Shown: positions 1 to 7,124 of the stretch, one piece after another
How the letters are laid out: each line of letters starts with the position of its first letter
Position numbering within the stretch: the stretch's first letter is position 1
DNA from: Phycisphaerales bacterium
GTDB taxonomy: Bacteria > Planctomycetota > Phycisphaerae > Phycisphaerales > SM1A02
Reading direction: 5' to 3'
Length of the DNA: 10,753 nucleotides
Assembly (NCBI GenBank): GCA_018882625.1
Contig: VERO01000064.1
Coordinates: 1 to 10,753, forward strand
Notes under the pieces: model-generated
The model's database searches: none
Seen by the model: the letters and a program-made list of their open reading frames with translations, nothing else
Told to the model about the DNA's origin: nothing
Program-made: the position numbers and the translations under genes

Positions 1-1
1 G

Positions 2-547
2 GCGAGGAAGCATGGGGTTTGCCTGGACCTTCGCAGCTGAGACGGTGATCGACTTGGCAAGACGGTCGGCCGCGCGGCGCACGCGCTCAGACTCGCTGGC
101 TTCGGGCACCTTGTAGTAGTCCACCAGGGTCTGCGGCTCACCCTCACCCACATTGAGGGGCCGCACCACCACACCTTGCAGGAATGACGGGCTCTGCACG
201 AGCGCCACGTAGTAGTCAGTGGAGGGGTCGTCGCCACGGCCCACATTAACCTGACCCTCGATGATGGCACCCATTCGGGAGGACATGGCCGATGACTGCG
301 ACGGAAGGAACTTGGCCGTCGCCGTGAACACGGGGGTTGCCAGCAACATCATCACGATGGCCACGGAGGTCACGAAGCCCGCAATGCCCACGATCCACCA
401 CCGTTGCCGCAGCAGCGTGTTCACGATGGCCAGCACCCTGAAGGGCTGCTCGTCGACGAAGTCGTCGTCGGACCACGCCTGTGGCGCCTCGGTCCTTGGC
501 CGCGCCGGCTCCGGTGTGGCCTGCCCTGTCTCGGTGGGCTCGCTCAA
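2..547 (-). CDS. Wzz/GumC-type polysaccharide co-polymerase, N-terminal part (runs off left edge)
   Basis: Inner-membrane chain-length determinant or co-polymerase, expected to work with the export protein encoded just upstream. The 182 visible residues hold a cytoplasmic Pro/Glu-rich leader (1-35), a pre-membrane helix with RQRWW at about 48-52, one hydrophobic membrane segment (about 51-71) and the start of the periplasmic Wzz domain (TPVFTATAKF follows the helix). The second membrane helix and any tyrosine-kinase domain lie outside the window. I chose a TTG start because it overlaps the preceding stop as TTGA, and the frame has no ATG or GTG before the membrane segment that would leave a sensible N-terminus. 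A purine-rich GGCGGAG lies just upstream. The membrane-topology assignment is firm; the subtype (Wzz, GumC or kinase-fused) cannot be decided from this fragment. Confidence 0.75.
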   Translation of the reverse strand, partial: MSEPTETGQATPEPARPRTEAPQAWSDDDFVDEQPFRVLAIVNTLLRQRWWIVGIAGFVTSVAIVMMLLATPVFTATAKFLPSQSSAMSSRMGAIIEGQVNVGRGDDPSTDYYVALVQSPSFLQGVVVRPLNVGEGEPQTLVDYYKVPEASESERVRRAADRLAKSITVSAAKVQANPMLPR

Positions 548-3327
548 CGCTCCGCCCCCGCCACCGAACGGGTGGTGACCACGATTGTGGCGCCGGCTGG
601 AATCTTCGGGTTAAAGCCCGAAGACCCCTCCTTGCTCAGCATGCGGCCATCGGGCAGGATCACCACCACCCTGTCAAGATCTGCGTTGGGGGTGAATCCG
701 CCGCACACTCCGATGTAGTAGCCCAGAGGCGCATCTTCGATGTACTGCACCAGGGCCGGCTTGGCGACGGAGCCCTTGATCTCGACGATCTGCATGCGCT
801 CGCTCTCGCGCACGAGCGGCACGTTCACCACGGTGCCCGGAAGCAGAACAGGGTCCTGCCCCTTGCCCACCACCTGAGCGGCATTGTTGGGGGCCACCAC
901 CACCACGCGGGCGGTGTCTGCGGTGTCCTTGTAGCCGCCGCAGATGTTGATGTAGTCGGAAAGCTTGCTGCCAAGGGCGTGCTGCACCGCCATCGGGCGC
1001 TGTACGGCGCCAGTCACCTGCACCAGGCCTGAGCCTGCAGGAATGACGAGCTTGTCACCGTCGCGCAGCTCAAGGTCTGATGGGCCACCGGGCTTGGCGA
1101 GGGCCGCCACGAGGTCGATGGTGATCTCCTGGGTCGCGCTCGCCGCGCCGGGGTCAGTCGAGATGTCGCTGCTGGGGCGGATGAGCGCGGCGCCCTGAGG
1201 GAACGCCTCGGGGCGAAGGCCGCCGGCGAGCCGCAGCAGGTCGGAGAGTCGCGCGCCGCCCACAGGCACCGGGTAGTTGCCGGGGTACTTCACCTCGCCG
1301 CTGATGCTGGCCACATCGAGAGGCTCCCACCCGAACTTGTGGCGCACCGACACCTTGTCGGCTGCGCGCAGCGGGGTGCGACCCTCTGCCGTCATCGCCG
1401 ACAGCGTGGTATCGATGGGCACCACGATCGACGTGGGCACCATGCCGCTCTGGCCATCTGCCGAACCCTCGCCAAGCGGACGCGCGATCACGGCCTCCGC
1501 GCGCACCGCGCTCGAGGAGAGCCCCCCCGCGAGCACGATGAGGTCCTCCACCGTCAGCCCCTCCGACATCGGGTAGCTGCCGGGCTTGTTGACGAGTCCC
1601 TCGATGCTCACGGTGCGCGCCTGCTGCAGCTCCTCATTGCTGTAGATGCGCACGACATCGGCATCTTCAAGGGGCATGTTTGCGCTTGGGTCGTTGGCGA
1701 GCAGCTTGCCCACATGGAAGGGGATGATGCGCTGGCCCACCGCGCCGGGCACCTTGCGGGTGAGGTGGCCGACCTCAAGGAACGTGGTCTTGGTGAAGTC
1801 GGGGTCCTGGAACCCGCCCCTCATGAACACCAGGTCGTAGAGCGTCATGCCCTTGGCGAGCACCGTGGGGCCGGACTCCTTCACGTGCCCAAGCAGCGTG
1901 ACCGACTTGTCCTTGCCCGCGAGACCCCACGACGACTGCACGAACACCTCATCCATCTCGCGCAGCGGGAAGTTGAGGGCCGCGTCGTCCTTGAACGCGA
2001 ACGTGCCGTCTGGGTTCTTGGTGTAGAGCCCCGCGAGCGGGAACGAGATGAGGCGCTTGGTGAAGTCGTCGTCGGTGCGGATGAGGTCCGCGCGGTCGAG
2101 GAACGCGTACTCGCGCAGGCCCTCGCCCTTGGCGATGAGGTCCGACAGCTTCATGCCGGGCTTCCACTCGTAGGTGCCTGCGCGCTTGATGCCCTCGCCG
2201 CCGATGGTGACGCTGTTGGTGCGCACCTGCACGTTCTTGCCGATGGTGACCTGGTCCTTGTCCATCAGGGGGACGTTGGCCTTTGGGTCGGTGAGCAGGT
2301 TCGTGAGGTCAAGGTCGATGTAGTTCTGGCCCTTGTTGGCCTCGGTGCGCACGAGCTGCACGTTGCGCAGGTAGGCATCGGGCAGGAACCCGCCCGCGAG
2401 CGCCACAAGCTCCTTGAGGCCCTCGTTCTCCTTGAGCTCGTAGGTCATGGGCCGGCGCACGAGGCCGCCGATCGTGACCGAGCGCTGCTTGAGCGGCACG
2501 ATGACGTAGTCGCCCTGCGTGAGGCGGGTGAGCTTGGGGTCGATGTCGCCGCGCAGGAAGAAGCCGTAGAGGTCGACGGTGTCGATGGTGCCGTTGGTGC
2601 GCTTGATGCGCACCTCGCGCAGCGAGCCGCTGCGGCGGACGCCGCCGGCGTTGTTGAGCAGGTTGATGACGTTGGCGACGGCGGCGCTGAGGGGGTAGGC
2701 CCCCTGCGCGTTGACCTCGCCCACCACGTAGACGACGACGGGGCGGATCTTGCCCAGGCGCACGTCGACGAAGGCGGTGCTCTTGGAGGGGTCCTGCACG
2801 TTGATGTAGCCGCCGCGGATCTGCGACAGCGCGCGCAGGACCAGCGGCTGCAGCTCGCCGACGGTGACCCCGTTGGTCATGATGCGGCCGCCGCCGTCAG
2901 GCAGATCGATGAAGCCCTCGGGGGTGACCACGAGGTTCATGGTCTCGTTGAGCTCGCCCCAGATCGTGACGACGATCTCGTCGCCGGGGCTCAGGAGGTA
3001 GTTGGCGTCGACGGGGCCGTCGAGGATGGCCGTGCCCGTGCCGAAGGCGTCGTAGCCGAAGTCGGTGGGCGCGGCGGCGGGCGCGTCGGTGGAGAGCGGG
3101 GTCGGGCCGGCGGAGCCCGGGGCTACCGCGTTGGCTTGGACGGCGGCGGCGGGAGCGGGGGCGGCGGCGGCCGGTGCGGCTGAGGCGGCCATCGCGGGGG
3201 CGGCGGCGGCGGCCGGGGCGGTCGCAGCCGCGGGGGCAGCCGTCTGCGCGGGTGCTGGCGTCGCCACGGACATCGCAATCGCGAGCGCGGCCAAGACCCG
3301 GGTACCGATGTGTGTGAGGGTGTTCAT
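544..3327 (-). CDS. Wza-like polysaccharide export protein with PES domain and about eight SLBB repeats
   Basis: Periplasmic/outer-membrane polysaccharide export protein, 927 aa from ATG 3327. It has a Sec signal peptide (basic N-terminus, hydrophobic core at about 11-22, likely cleavage after APAQ at 28), then an Ala/Pro-rich linker (29-88). The polysaccharide-export domain follows (about 108-193; YLLSPGDEIVVTIWGE, with VTPEGFIDLP). After it come about eight SLBB-like units, each with a hydrophobic strand, a Gly/Pro turn and an AGG[FLV]-type end, for example VTIGGLVRRPMTYEL and VSIEGLVNKPGSYPM. Wza has two SLBB domains, so this protein is far longer. No lipobox Cys and no C-terminal amphipathic helix like that of Wza are evident. 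The ATG overlaps the aminotransferase stop by one base (TGATG). A TTG two codons upstream (3333) is a possible alternative start. The next gene starts inside its stop codon, which implies coupling. Confidence 0.88.
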   Translation of the reverse strand: MNTLTHIGTRVLAALAIAMSVATPAPAQTAAPAAATAPAAAAAPAMAASAAPAAAAPAPAAAVQANAVAPGSAGPTPLSTDAPAAAPTDFGYDAFGTGTAILDGPVDANYLLSPGDEIVVTIWGELNETMNLVVTPEGFIDLPDGGGRIMTNGVTVGELQPLVLRALSQIRGGYINVQDPSKSTAFVDVRLGKIRPVVVYVVGEVNAQGAYPLSAAVANVINLLNNAGGVRRSGSLREVRIKRTNGTIDTVDLYGFFLRGDIDPKLTRLTQGDYVIVPLKQRSVTIGGLVRRPMTYELKENEGLKELVALAGGFLPDAYLRNVQLVRTEANKGQNYIDLDLTNLLTDPKANVPLMDKDQVTIGKNVQVRTNSVTIGGEGIKRAGTYEWKPGMKLSDLIAKGEGLREYAFLDRADLIRTDDDFTKRLISFPLAGLYTKNPDGTFAFKDDAALNFPLREMDEVFVQSSWGLAGKDKSVTLLGHVKESGPTVLAKGMTLYDLVFMRGGFQDPDFTKTTFLEVGHLTRKVPGAVGQRIIPFHVGKLLANDPSANMPLEDADVVRIYSNEELQQARTVSIEGLVNKPGSYPMSEGLTVEDLIVLAGGLSSSAVRAEAVIARPLGEGSADGQSGMVPTSIVVPIDTTLSAMTAEGRTPLRAADKVSVRHKFGWEPLDVASISGEVKYPGNYPVPVGGARLSDLLRLAGGLRPEAFPQGAALIRPSSDISTDPGAASATQEITIDLVAALAKPGGPSDLELRDGDKLVIPAGSGLVQVTGAVQRPMAVQHALGSKLSDYINICGGYKDTADTARVVVVAPNNAAQVVGKGQDPVLLPGTVVNVPLVRESERMQIVEIKGSVAKPALVQYIEDAPLGYYIGVCGGFTPNADLDRVVVILPDGRMLSKEGSSGFNPKIPAGATIVVTTRSVAGAER

Positions 3328-4544
3328 CAGCAAGGTGCCATTATGGGTTCGGTAGGGTTCCCGGACAATGCCCCACTATCGGCGTTGTCGCGGTGGCGGA
3401 TCCACACTACAGGGGTGCCCGAGGCGCGAGCCGGGCAAATCTGGCGTTCTGCCAGTGCCAGTTCTGCGGCAAACTGGCCCGCCGCCAGTGCCAGTTCTAC
3501 GGCAATCTGGCGCCCGCCCCCTCCCCCCAGGTGCTCCCCCACCGCCGCCGCCACCCGGTCAATCTCGTCCTCGCGCAGCCCTGGGTAGCACGGCAGGCTG
3601 AGCACGCTGGCGCACCAGGCATCGGCGCCGGGGCAGGTTGCCCCCGAGGCCTGCCACGGACCTTCCTGCCGGTGCAGCGGCATCTCCCAGTGCACCTTGC
3701 TGCCGATGCCGCGTGCCGTGAGCGTGCGCTGGAGCCCTTCGCGGTCTGGCACCCGGATGCAGTAGAGGTGGTGCAGGGACGGCCCGCGCAAGTTGATGCC
3801 GAGCTGCGCGAACGCGCGGTCGTAGCGGGCGCCGATCTGCTGGCGCATGGCGATCCACTCGGGCAGGTGCCGCAGCTTCACGCGCAGCACGGCGGCCTGC
3901 ATCTCGTCCATGCGCGAGGTCAGCTGCCGGCGGTCGCGGAGCTGGTCGTCGCGGCCGCAGAGGTCACGCATGGTCTGCGCGAGTGCCGCGTCGTCTGTGG
4001 TGACGGCGCCACCGTCGCCAAGCGCGCCAAGCGTCTTCGTGGGGTAGAAGCTCCACGCGGCGAGGGCCCGTGGCGGCGGCTTCCAGCCATGCGCGTGTGC
4101 GGCGTCGTAGAGCGCGGATGCGGGTTCGGCCGGCCTGGGCAGGCGCCCGTAGAGAAGGACGGGGACGAGCGGGGCCGGCGGCGGGTGCGGGGCCGGGGCC
4201 ACAGGCGGTGCCGGCCATCCATCGTCATCCACATCGCAGATCGTGACCGTGACCCCCGCGCGGGGCAGGCCGATCGCCGTCAGCGGCAGCGTGTTCGACG
4301 GCACAGTGGCCGCGCGCAGGTTGAGTGCCGTCGCGGCGAGCGTCAGCGCATCAGTGCCGCTGTTGCAGGTGACGGCATGGCGCTGGCCGCAGAATGCCGC
4401 CCACTCCTCCTCGAAGGCTTGCGTCTGGGGACCGCGCAGGAACGCGGAACTGTCGATGCAGGCGCGGATCGCGGCATCGATGTCCGCGCGGATGGGACCG
4501 TGCGCGCGGGAGAGGTCGCAGAACGGGATCGGCGCGTCGCTCAT
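3327..4544 (-). CDS. DegT/DnrJ/EryC1/StrS-family PLP sugar aminotransferase with atypical C-terminal tail
   Basis: PLP-dependent aminotransferase that would convert a nucleotide-linked keto-sugar to an amino sugar for the polysaccharide. It is 405 aa. Visible family motifs are the phosphate-binding NSGTDAL (61-67), the Asp of YDAAHA (D147) that pairs with the PLP ring nitrogen, and the catalytic Lys K170 in SFYPTKTLGALGDGG. Late-domain motifs HHLYCIRVPDR (258-268) and SLPCYPGLREDEIDRV (316-331) are also conserved. The family fold normally ends near residue 340. Here about 65 more residues follow: a Gly run, two 11-residue repeats (RQIAVELALAA, GQFAAELALAE) and a low-complexity end. This tail is encoded by a DNA tandem repeat and may be read-through of former intergenic sequence. 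The ATG overlaps the upstream stop (ATGA), with a good AGGAG ribosome site. The substrate cannot be told from sequence. Confidence 0.88.
   Translation of the reverse strand: MSDAPIPFCDLSRAHGPIRADIDAAIRACIDSSAFLRGPQTQAFEEEWAAFCGQRHAVTCNSGTDALTLAATALNLRAATVPSNTLPLTAIGLPRAGVTVTICDVDDDGWPAPPVAPAPHPPPAPLVPVLLYGRLPRPAEPASALYDAAHAHGWKPPPRALAAWSFYPTKTLGALGDGGAVTTDDAALAQTMRDLCGRDDQLRDRRQLTSRMDEMQAAVLRVKLRHLPEWIAMRQQIGARYDRAFAQLGINLRGPSLHHLYCIRVPDREGLQRTLTARGIGSKVHWEMPLHRQEGPWQASGATCPGADAWCASVLSLPCYPGLREDEIDRVAAAVGEHLGGGGGRQIAVELALAAGQFAAELALAERQICPARASGTPVVWIRHRDNADSGALSGNPTEPIMAPC
3340..3368 (-). promoter_or_regulatory. Candidate sigma70-type promoter inside the end of the aminotransferase gene
   Basis: On the minus strand, TTGTCC (3368-3363) and CATAAT (3345-3340) are separated by exactly 17 bp (4/6 and 5/6 matches to consensus). 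A start about 7 bp downstream would fall near 3333, which leaves an almost leaderless mRNA for the SLBB gene (ATG 3327, or TTG 3333). This is an inference from motif spacing only. Confidence 0.3.
3434..3514. repeat. 33-34-bp imperfect tandem repeat (about 2.4 copies) with internal inverted repeats
   Basis: Units start with GGCAA(A/T) at 3434, 3468 and 3501; the first two share the core GCCAGTGCCAGTTCT. GCCAGTT (3457-3463) and AACTGGC (3472-3478) form a 7-bp stem around an 8-nt loop, and the second unit can form a similar 5-bp stem. It lies in the 3' end of the aminotransferase gene and encodes two 11-residue repeats in that frame. Confidence 0.8.
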
Positions 4545-6100
4545 GGTCTCCTCAGGATGGCGAGTCCGGGGACGGCGCTGCGGTCGATCTCGTAGGCCCA
4601 TCCGCGCGGGAGCTGGTTCACGAACCAGCCGACACCAGTCTCCTCGTGCCACTCGGGGATCTCGTGCAGGGTCGCGTTGCTGATGAGCATGGTGCCACGC
4701 CGGCGCACCAGCGTCGCGAGCGCGTTGCCCAGGTGCGCCCATTCCTGTGGCGAGTTGCCGTGCAGGTCGCAGATGACCAGGTCGAAGGTGCGGCCGCAGC
4801 GCCTGGCGTATGTCACTGCGTCGTCGACCACGACTTCCACGGGCAGCCCTTCGAGGTTGGCGCGCGCACCGCGGTCCACGTGGTCGATGGTGGTGACGCG
4901 GCAGCCCTGGGCCGCGAGCACCGCCGTGGTGCGGCCGCGCGAGGTGCCCAGTTCGAGCACGTCCTTTCCGGCGAAGGCGGCGGCGCGTGAGGCGATCAGC
5001 CGCATCATGTCCTCTGGCATCGCCCAGCCGGGGATGCCCCACGGGCCCTCGCCACCGAGCCAGCGGAACCGGTCGATGGCGTCGCCGCCGACCCGCGAGA
5101 AGACGGTGCCCTGCTCGACCAGGCGATCAAAGTGCGGGTTGTGCCGCCGGAACGAGTGGCCGAAGTGGTAGCCCCACGCGCGCCCCTGGTCGCCCTCGAG
5201 CCCGAAGTCGAGCGCGGGCTCGAAGGCCCGGCCGAAAGGGAATTCGTAGAGCGGTATGGGCGCGGCGCCGAGCCTCTGGAACGTGGCGGCGATGACCCCC
5301 TGCTCGCACATGTCGTTGATGCCGTGGTGGCCAGCGGCCAGAGGCTGGTCATCGAGCACGTCGAGCATGGCGCGCATGTAGTCGCACCGAGGCGGCAGCG
5401 AGATGAGCCCCGAGTAGAGCTTCAGCGCAGGATCGATGAGCGCGCCGTAGCGGCCGTAGATGTGCGGGCCTTCCTTGTTGTCCTGCGACACCCGGAGGCG
5501 GTCGGTGCCTGCGGCCCACGCATCGAACCACTCCGGCACGCCGGTGATGACCATGTCGCCGTCGAGGATCCACTCGGGGCCTTTGGGTCGCACGCGGTCG
5601 GGGAACCATTTCCACCAGTAGCCGAAGTTCTCGCTCGCGCAGCCCGCGTCGTGGAGCCGCTGCGCGAGGGCCGGGTTGTCATCGGGCGAGATGCGCCGCC
5701 ACTCGACGGGCTGCGCGGCCCACTCGAGGACTCGCCGCGCGCGTGCGGCGTCGATGCCCTGCGTGCAGAGGCAGTAGTCGACGCGGGCGCCGAAGAGCCG
5801 CGTGGCCTGGCCGATGGCGGCGCGGGTGACGTCGTCGTCGAGGCCGTCGCACTTGATCCAGCGGATGACGGGACGGGTGCCGAGCGAGAAGCGGCGCGCG
5901 GCCGGGGCGCTGCTGCTGAGCGCGAGCTCGCGGGCAAGGCGGAGGTCGTCGGCGGCGATGGCCTGCGCGCGGGTGGGCGGCGCGGGCGCGGCGGGCGGCG
6001 TGGGCGCGGCGGGCGCGGCGGGCGCGGCCCGCGCACACGCGCGCATGACGCCGGCGGCGAGGTTGCGGAGCGTGTCCAGCAATCTGCTCGAGTATCCCAT
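4541..6100 (-). CDS. Fusion protein: GT-A-like glycosyltransferase domain plus SAM-dependent methyltransferase domain
   Basis: First visible gene of the polysaccharide operon, 519 aa, cytosolic. A short N-terminal stretch leads to an Ala/Pro-rich linker (about 24-43). Residues 75-335 look like a GT-A glycosyltransferase: strands at VIRWIKC and VDYCLCTQG, then WILDGDMVITG with a DxD-type metal/nucleotide-sugar motif (D180, D182). Residues 365-519 are a class I methyltransferase: motif I VLELGTSRGRTTAVLAA (381-397), the acidic strand end TIDHV (404-408), and FDLVICDLHGN (439-449) as the catalytic-side strand. A bifunctional enzyme that adds and methylates a sugar is the simplest inference; neither substrate can be named. 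The methyltransferase assignment is stronger than the glycosyltransferase one. ATG 6100 has only a weak ribosome site; M19 is a possible later start. Its stop overlaps the aminotransferase start. Confidence 0.75.
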   Translation of the reverse strand: MGYSSRLLDTLRNLAAGVMRACARAAPAAPAAPTPPAAPAPPTRAQAIAADDLRLARELALSSSAPAARRFSLGTRPVIRWIKCDGLDDDVTRAAIGQATRLFGARVDYCLCTQGIDAARARRVLEWAAQPVEWRRISPDDNPALAQRLHDAGCASENFGYWWKWFPDRVRPKGPEWILDGDMVITGVPEWFDAWAAGTDRLRVSQDNKEGPHIYGRYGALIDPALKLYSGLISLPPRCDYMRAMLDVLDDQPLAAGHHGINDMCEQGVIAATFQRLGAAPIPLYEFPFGRAFEPALDFGLEGDQGRAWGYHFGHSFRRHNPHFDRLVEQGTVFSRVGGDAIDRFRWLGGEGPWGIPGWAMPEDMMRLIASRAAAFAGKDVLELGTSRGRTTAVLAAQGCRVTTIDHVDRGARANLEGLPVEVVVDDAVTYARRCGRTFDLVICDLHGNSPQEWAHLGNALATLVRRRGTMLISNATLHEIPEWHEETGVGWFVNQLPRGWAYEIDRSAVPGLAILRRP

Positions 6101-6126
6101 GGGGTCGTGCCGCCGGGGGGCGTTGC

Positions 6127-6132
6127 TACACT
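6127..6132 (+). promoter_or_regulatory. Possible -10 element for tRNA-Pro
   Basis: TACACT (4/6 to TATAAT) is followed, with suitable spacing for a start near 6139, by the tRNA 5' end at 6146. No convincing -35 element is visible. Weak call; it rests mainly on position. Confidence 0.25.
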
Positions 6133-6145
6133 TGCCCTTCTCTCA

Positions 6146-6220
6146 CGGGCTGTAGCGCAGCTTGGTTAGCGCGTTTGACTGGGGGTCAAAAGGTCGGCAG
6201 TTCAAATCTGCCCAGCCCGA
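6146..6220 (+). tRNA. tRNA-Pro (anticodon GGG)
   Basis: A complete cloverleaf of 75 nt can be drawn. The acceptor stem is CGGGCTG (6146-6152) with CAGCCCG (6213-6219), and the D stem is GCGC (6155-6158) with GCGC (6169-6172). The anticodon stem is TTTGA (6174-6178) with TCAAA (6186-6190) around the loop CTGGGGG, which puts GGG at 6181-6183. The T stem is GGCAG (6196-6200) with CTGCC (6208-6212) and loop TTCAAAT. C1-G72 and discriminator A73 are the bacterial proline identity features. The CCA end is not encoded. It reads CCC/CCU codons and is transcribed divergently from the polysaccharide operon. Its 3' end is repeated at 10197-10216. Confidence 0.96.
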
Positions 6221-6224
6221 TTCC
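6205..6224. repeat. Candidate attachment site (att, left copy) at the tRNA-Pro 3' end
   Basis: AATCTGCCCAGCCCGATTCC covers the tRNA T-arm/acceptor 3' half plus four bases. It matches 10197-10216 at 19 of 20 positions. tRNA 3' ends are the usual integration targets of tyrosine-recombinase islands, so this pair is read as the left and right boundaries of a 4-kb insertion. Confidence 0.55.
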
Positions 6225-6264
6225 CGACACGCCAGGCCGCCGACGGCCTGGCGGCGTCGTTTTT
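6225..6264 (+). terminator. Intrinsic terminator of tRNA-Pro
   Basis: A 10-bp perfect stem, CGCCAGGCCG (6230-6239) with CGGCCTGGCG (6244-6253), closes a CCGA loop. Four more pairs (CGAC 6225-6228 with GTCG 6256-6259) extend it across a small internal loop right up to a TTTTT run at 6260-6264. Confidence 0.85.
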
Positions 6265-6331
6265 GCGGGGGCCGGGCGGATGTCGCACGCTCCCCATCAC
6301 TGAGTGCGGGTATTGGGGCGTGCCGCAGCGG

Positions 6332-6910
6332 TCAACGCCACTTCTTGGGCCTGTGGAGCCGGTGTCCCCGCGGCGTGACCACGACATCCGGCAACTGCGA
6401 CTTTCGCACCTTCTCCGGGCCAATCTCAAGGTATGCGTGGGCCGTTTGCCGCAGTTCCTTTGCGTAGCGACCTGGAGGGAAGGCCACCACGACACGACGA
6501 TCAGGGAAGCGCTCGCGGATCATGCTGATGGGAGGCACAAGGTCGGTGTCTCATGAAACCAGCATGAGGTCCTCGCACGTTCCGTCGAACGCATCAGCAA
6601 GCATGTGGGACGCTATGAGCACGTCCGTCTTCTTCTCCTCGTGCCGGTACCAGATCGACTTACATGCGTGGCACGTCTGCTTCTTCTCCAGGAAGTGCCC
6701 AAAGTGCGTGCTGAGCAAGGGCAAGGTCGATAGCGCGTCGAGGTAAGTTGACTGCCGCACACGCTTCTCTTCACGCTGTTGATGGAGCGGATCGAGCCAG
6801 ATGTGCCTTCGCAACCCGCTGTCACGAAGACCGAAGTACAGGTTGAATCCGTCGACGTAGGCGGTCACCCGCCGCTGAGGGATGCCGAGTCGCGAATCAC
6901 TTGCTTTCAT
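6332..6910 (-). pseudogene. NYN-domain (LabA/DUF88, PIN-like) nuclease gene interrupted by an in-frame TGA
   Basis: The frame encodes a predicted metal-dependent ribonuclease of the NYN/LabA family. It opens with VTAYVDGFNLYFGLRDSG (first catalytic Asp in YVDGFN), continues with YLDALSTLP, HFGHFLEKK and a C-x2-C pair, then EEKKTDVLIASHMLADAF (second acidic site), and reaches EDLMLVS. At codon 120 (6553-6551) the expected Gly of the family motif SGD[ST]DL is TGA; the same frame then resumes with DTDLVPPI and RVVVAFPPGRYAKELRQTA to a TGA at 6332. GGA to TGA is one base change. The stretch between WLDP and RQSTYLDAL is also about 20 residues shorter than I expect, which may be a second lesion. 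ATG 6910 is preceded by a near-perfect AAGGAGG at good spacing; an ATG at 6931 is less likely. The gene is probably inactive, with a truncated 119-aa product. Confidence 0.82.
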
Positions 6911-6920
6911 CAAATCCTCC

Positions 6921-6949
6921 TTGACATCCAATCGCGTCGCAGGGATAAT
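6921..6949 (+). promoter_or_regulatory. Near-consensus sigma70 promoter, divergent from the NYN gene
   Basis: TTGACA (6921-6926), a 17-bp spacer and GATAAT (6944-6949) give 11 of 12 consensus bases at ideal spacing. It is the best promoter in the window. It points right, away from the NYN gene, and its -35 abuts that gene's ribosome site. No convincing protein gene follows on this strand for about 2 kb; two hairpins and a T-tract do. Confidence 0.6.
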
Positions 6950-6955
6950 GGGTTA

Positions 6956-7013
6956 CCCCCTCGAAGATCGCATCTTCGACCCGACGCCCGGCAACGGGCG
7001 TCTCTTCATTTTT
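6956..7013 (+). ncRNA. Candidate small RNA with two hairpins, the second a terminator
   Basis: Starting about 7 bp after the promoter's -10, the predicted transcript has hairpin 1 (TCGAAGAT 6961-6968 with ATCTTCGA 6972-6979, CGC triloop). Hairpin 2 follows (GACGCCCG 6983-6990 with CGGGCGTC 6995-7002, GCAA tetraloop), with a pyrimidine-rich stretch ending in ATTTTT (7008-7013). The layout of strong promoter, 8-bp stem and 8-bp terminator stem with T-tract is that of a roughly 58-nt small RNA. I do not recognise a family. Hairpins and promoter are seen directly; the transcript is inferred. Confidence 0.4.
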
Positions 7014-7084
7014 GGCTCATGTAGGGACCCTATCGGGATCGATGACGCCTGCGGCGGATATGGCCCCTTTCGCACTCCGCTGGG

Positions 7085-7124
7085 TCATCGACTGCCTCTG
7101 ATCGAGGTCAACCATGCCCAGCGC
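7085..7124. repeat. 40-bp perfect direct repeat, left copy (flanks fic gene)
   Basis: Begins TCATCGACTGCCTCTGATCG and ends CCATGCCCAGCGC. It is identical over 40 bp to 8801-8840, in the same orientation, 1716 bp apart. This copy is also bounded by a 7-bp inverted repeat, CGCTGGG (7078-7084) and CCCAGCG (7117-7123), which the other copy lacks. The pair encloses the Fic gene and its upstream region. Confidence 0.9.

Noticed and set aside
1339..3183. Long plus-strand open frame (614 codons) opposite the export gene
   Set aside because: It is a high-GC shadow of the SLBB gene, rich in His, Val, Arg and Ala without domain motifs; the minus frame has a signal peptide and family motifs.
3327..5042. 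Longer minus-strand frame of the aminotransferase reaching back to 5042
   Set aside because: The part before 4544 overlaps the methyltransferase domain in another frame and looks like noise; ATG 4544 has an AGGAG site and starts at the family N-terminus.
6551..6553. Recoding of UGA (genetic code 25 or selenocysteine) in the NYN gene
   Set aside because: UGA is the stop of most genes in the window, the family residue is Gly rather than Cys, and I see no clear SECIS-like stem just downstream.
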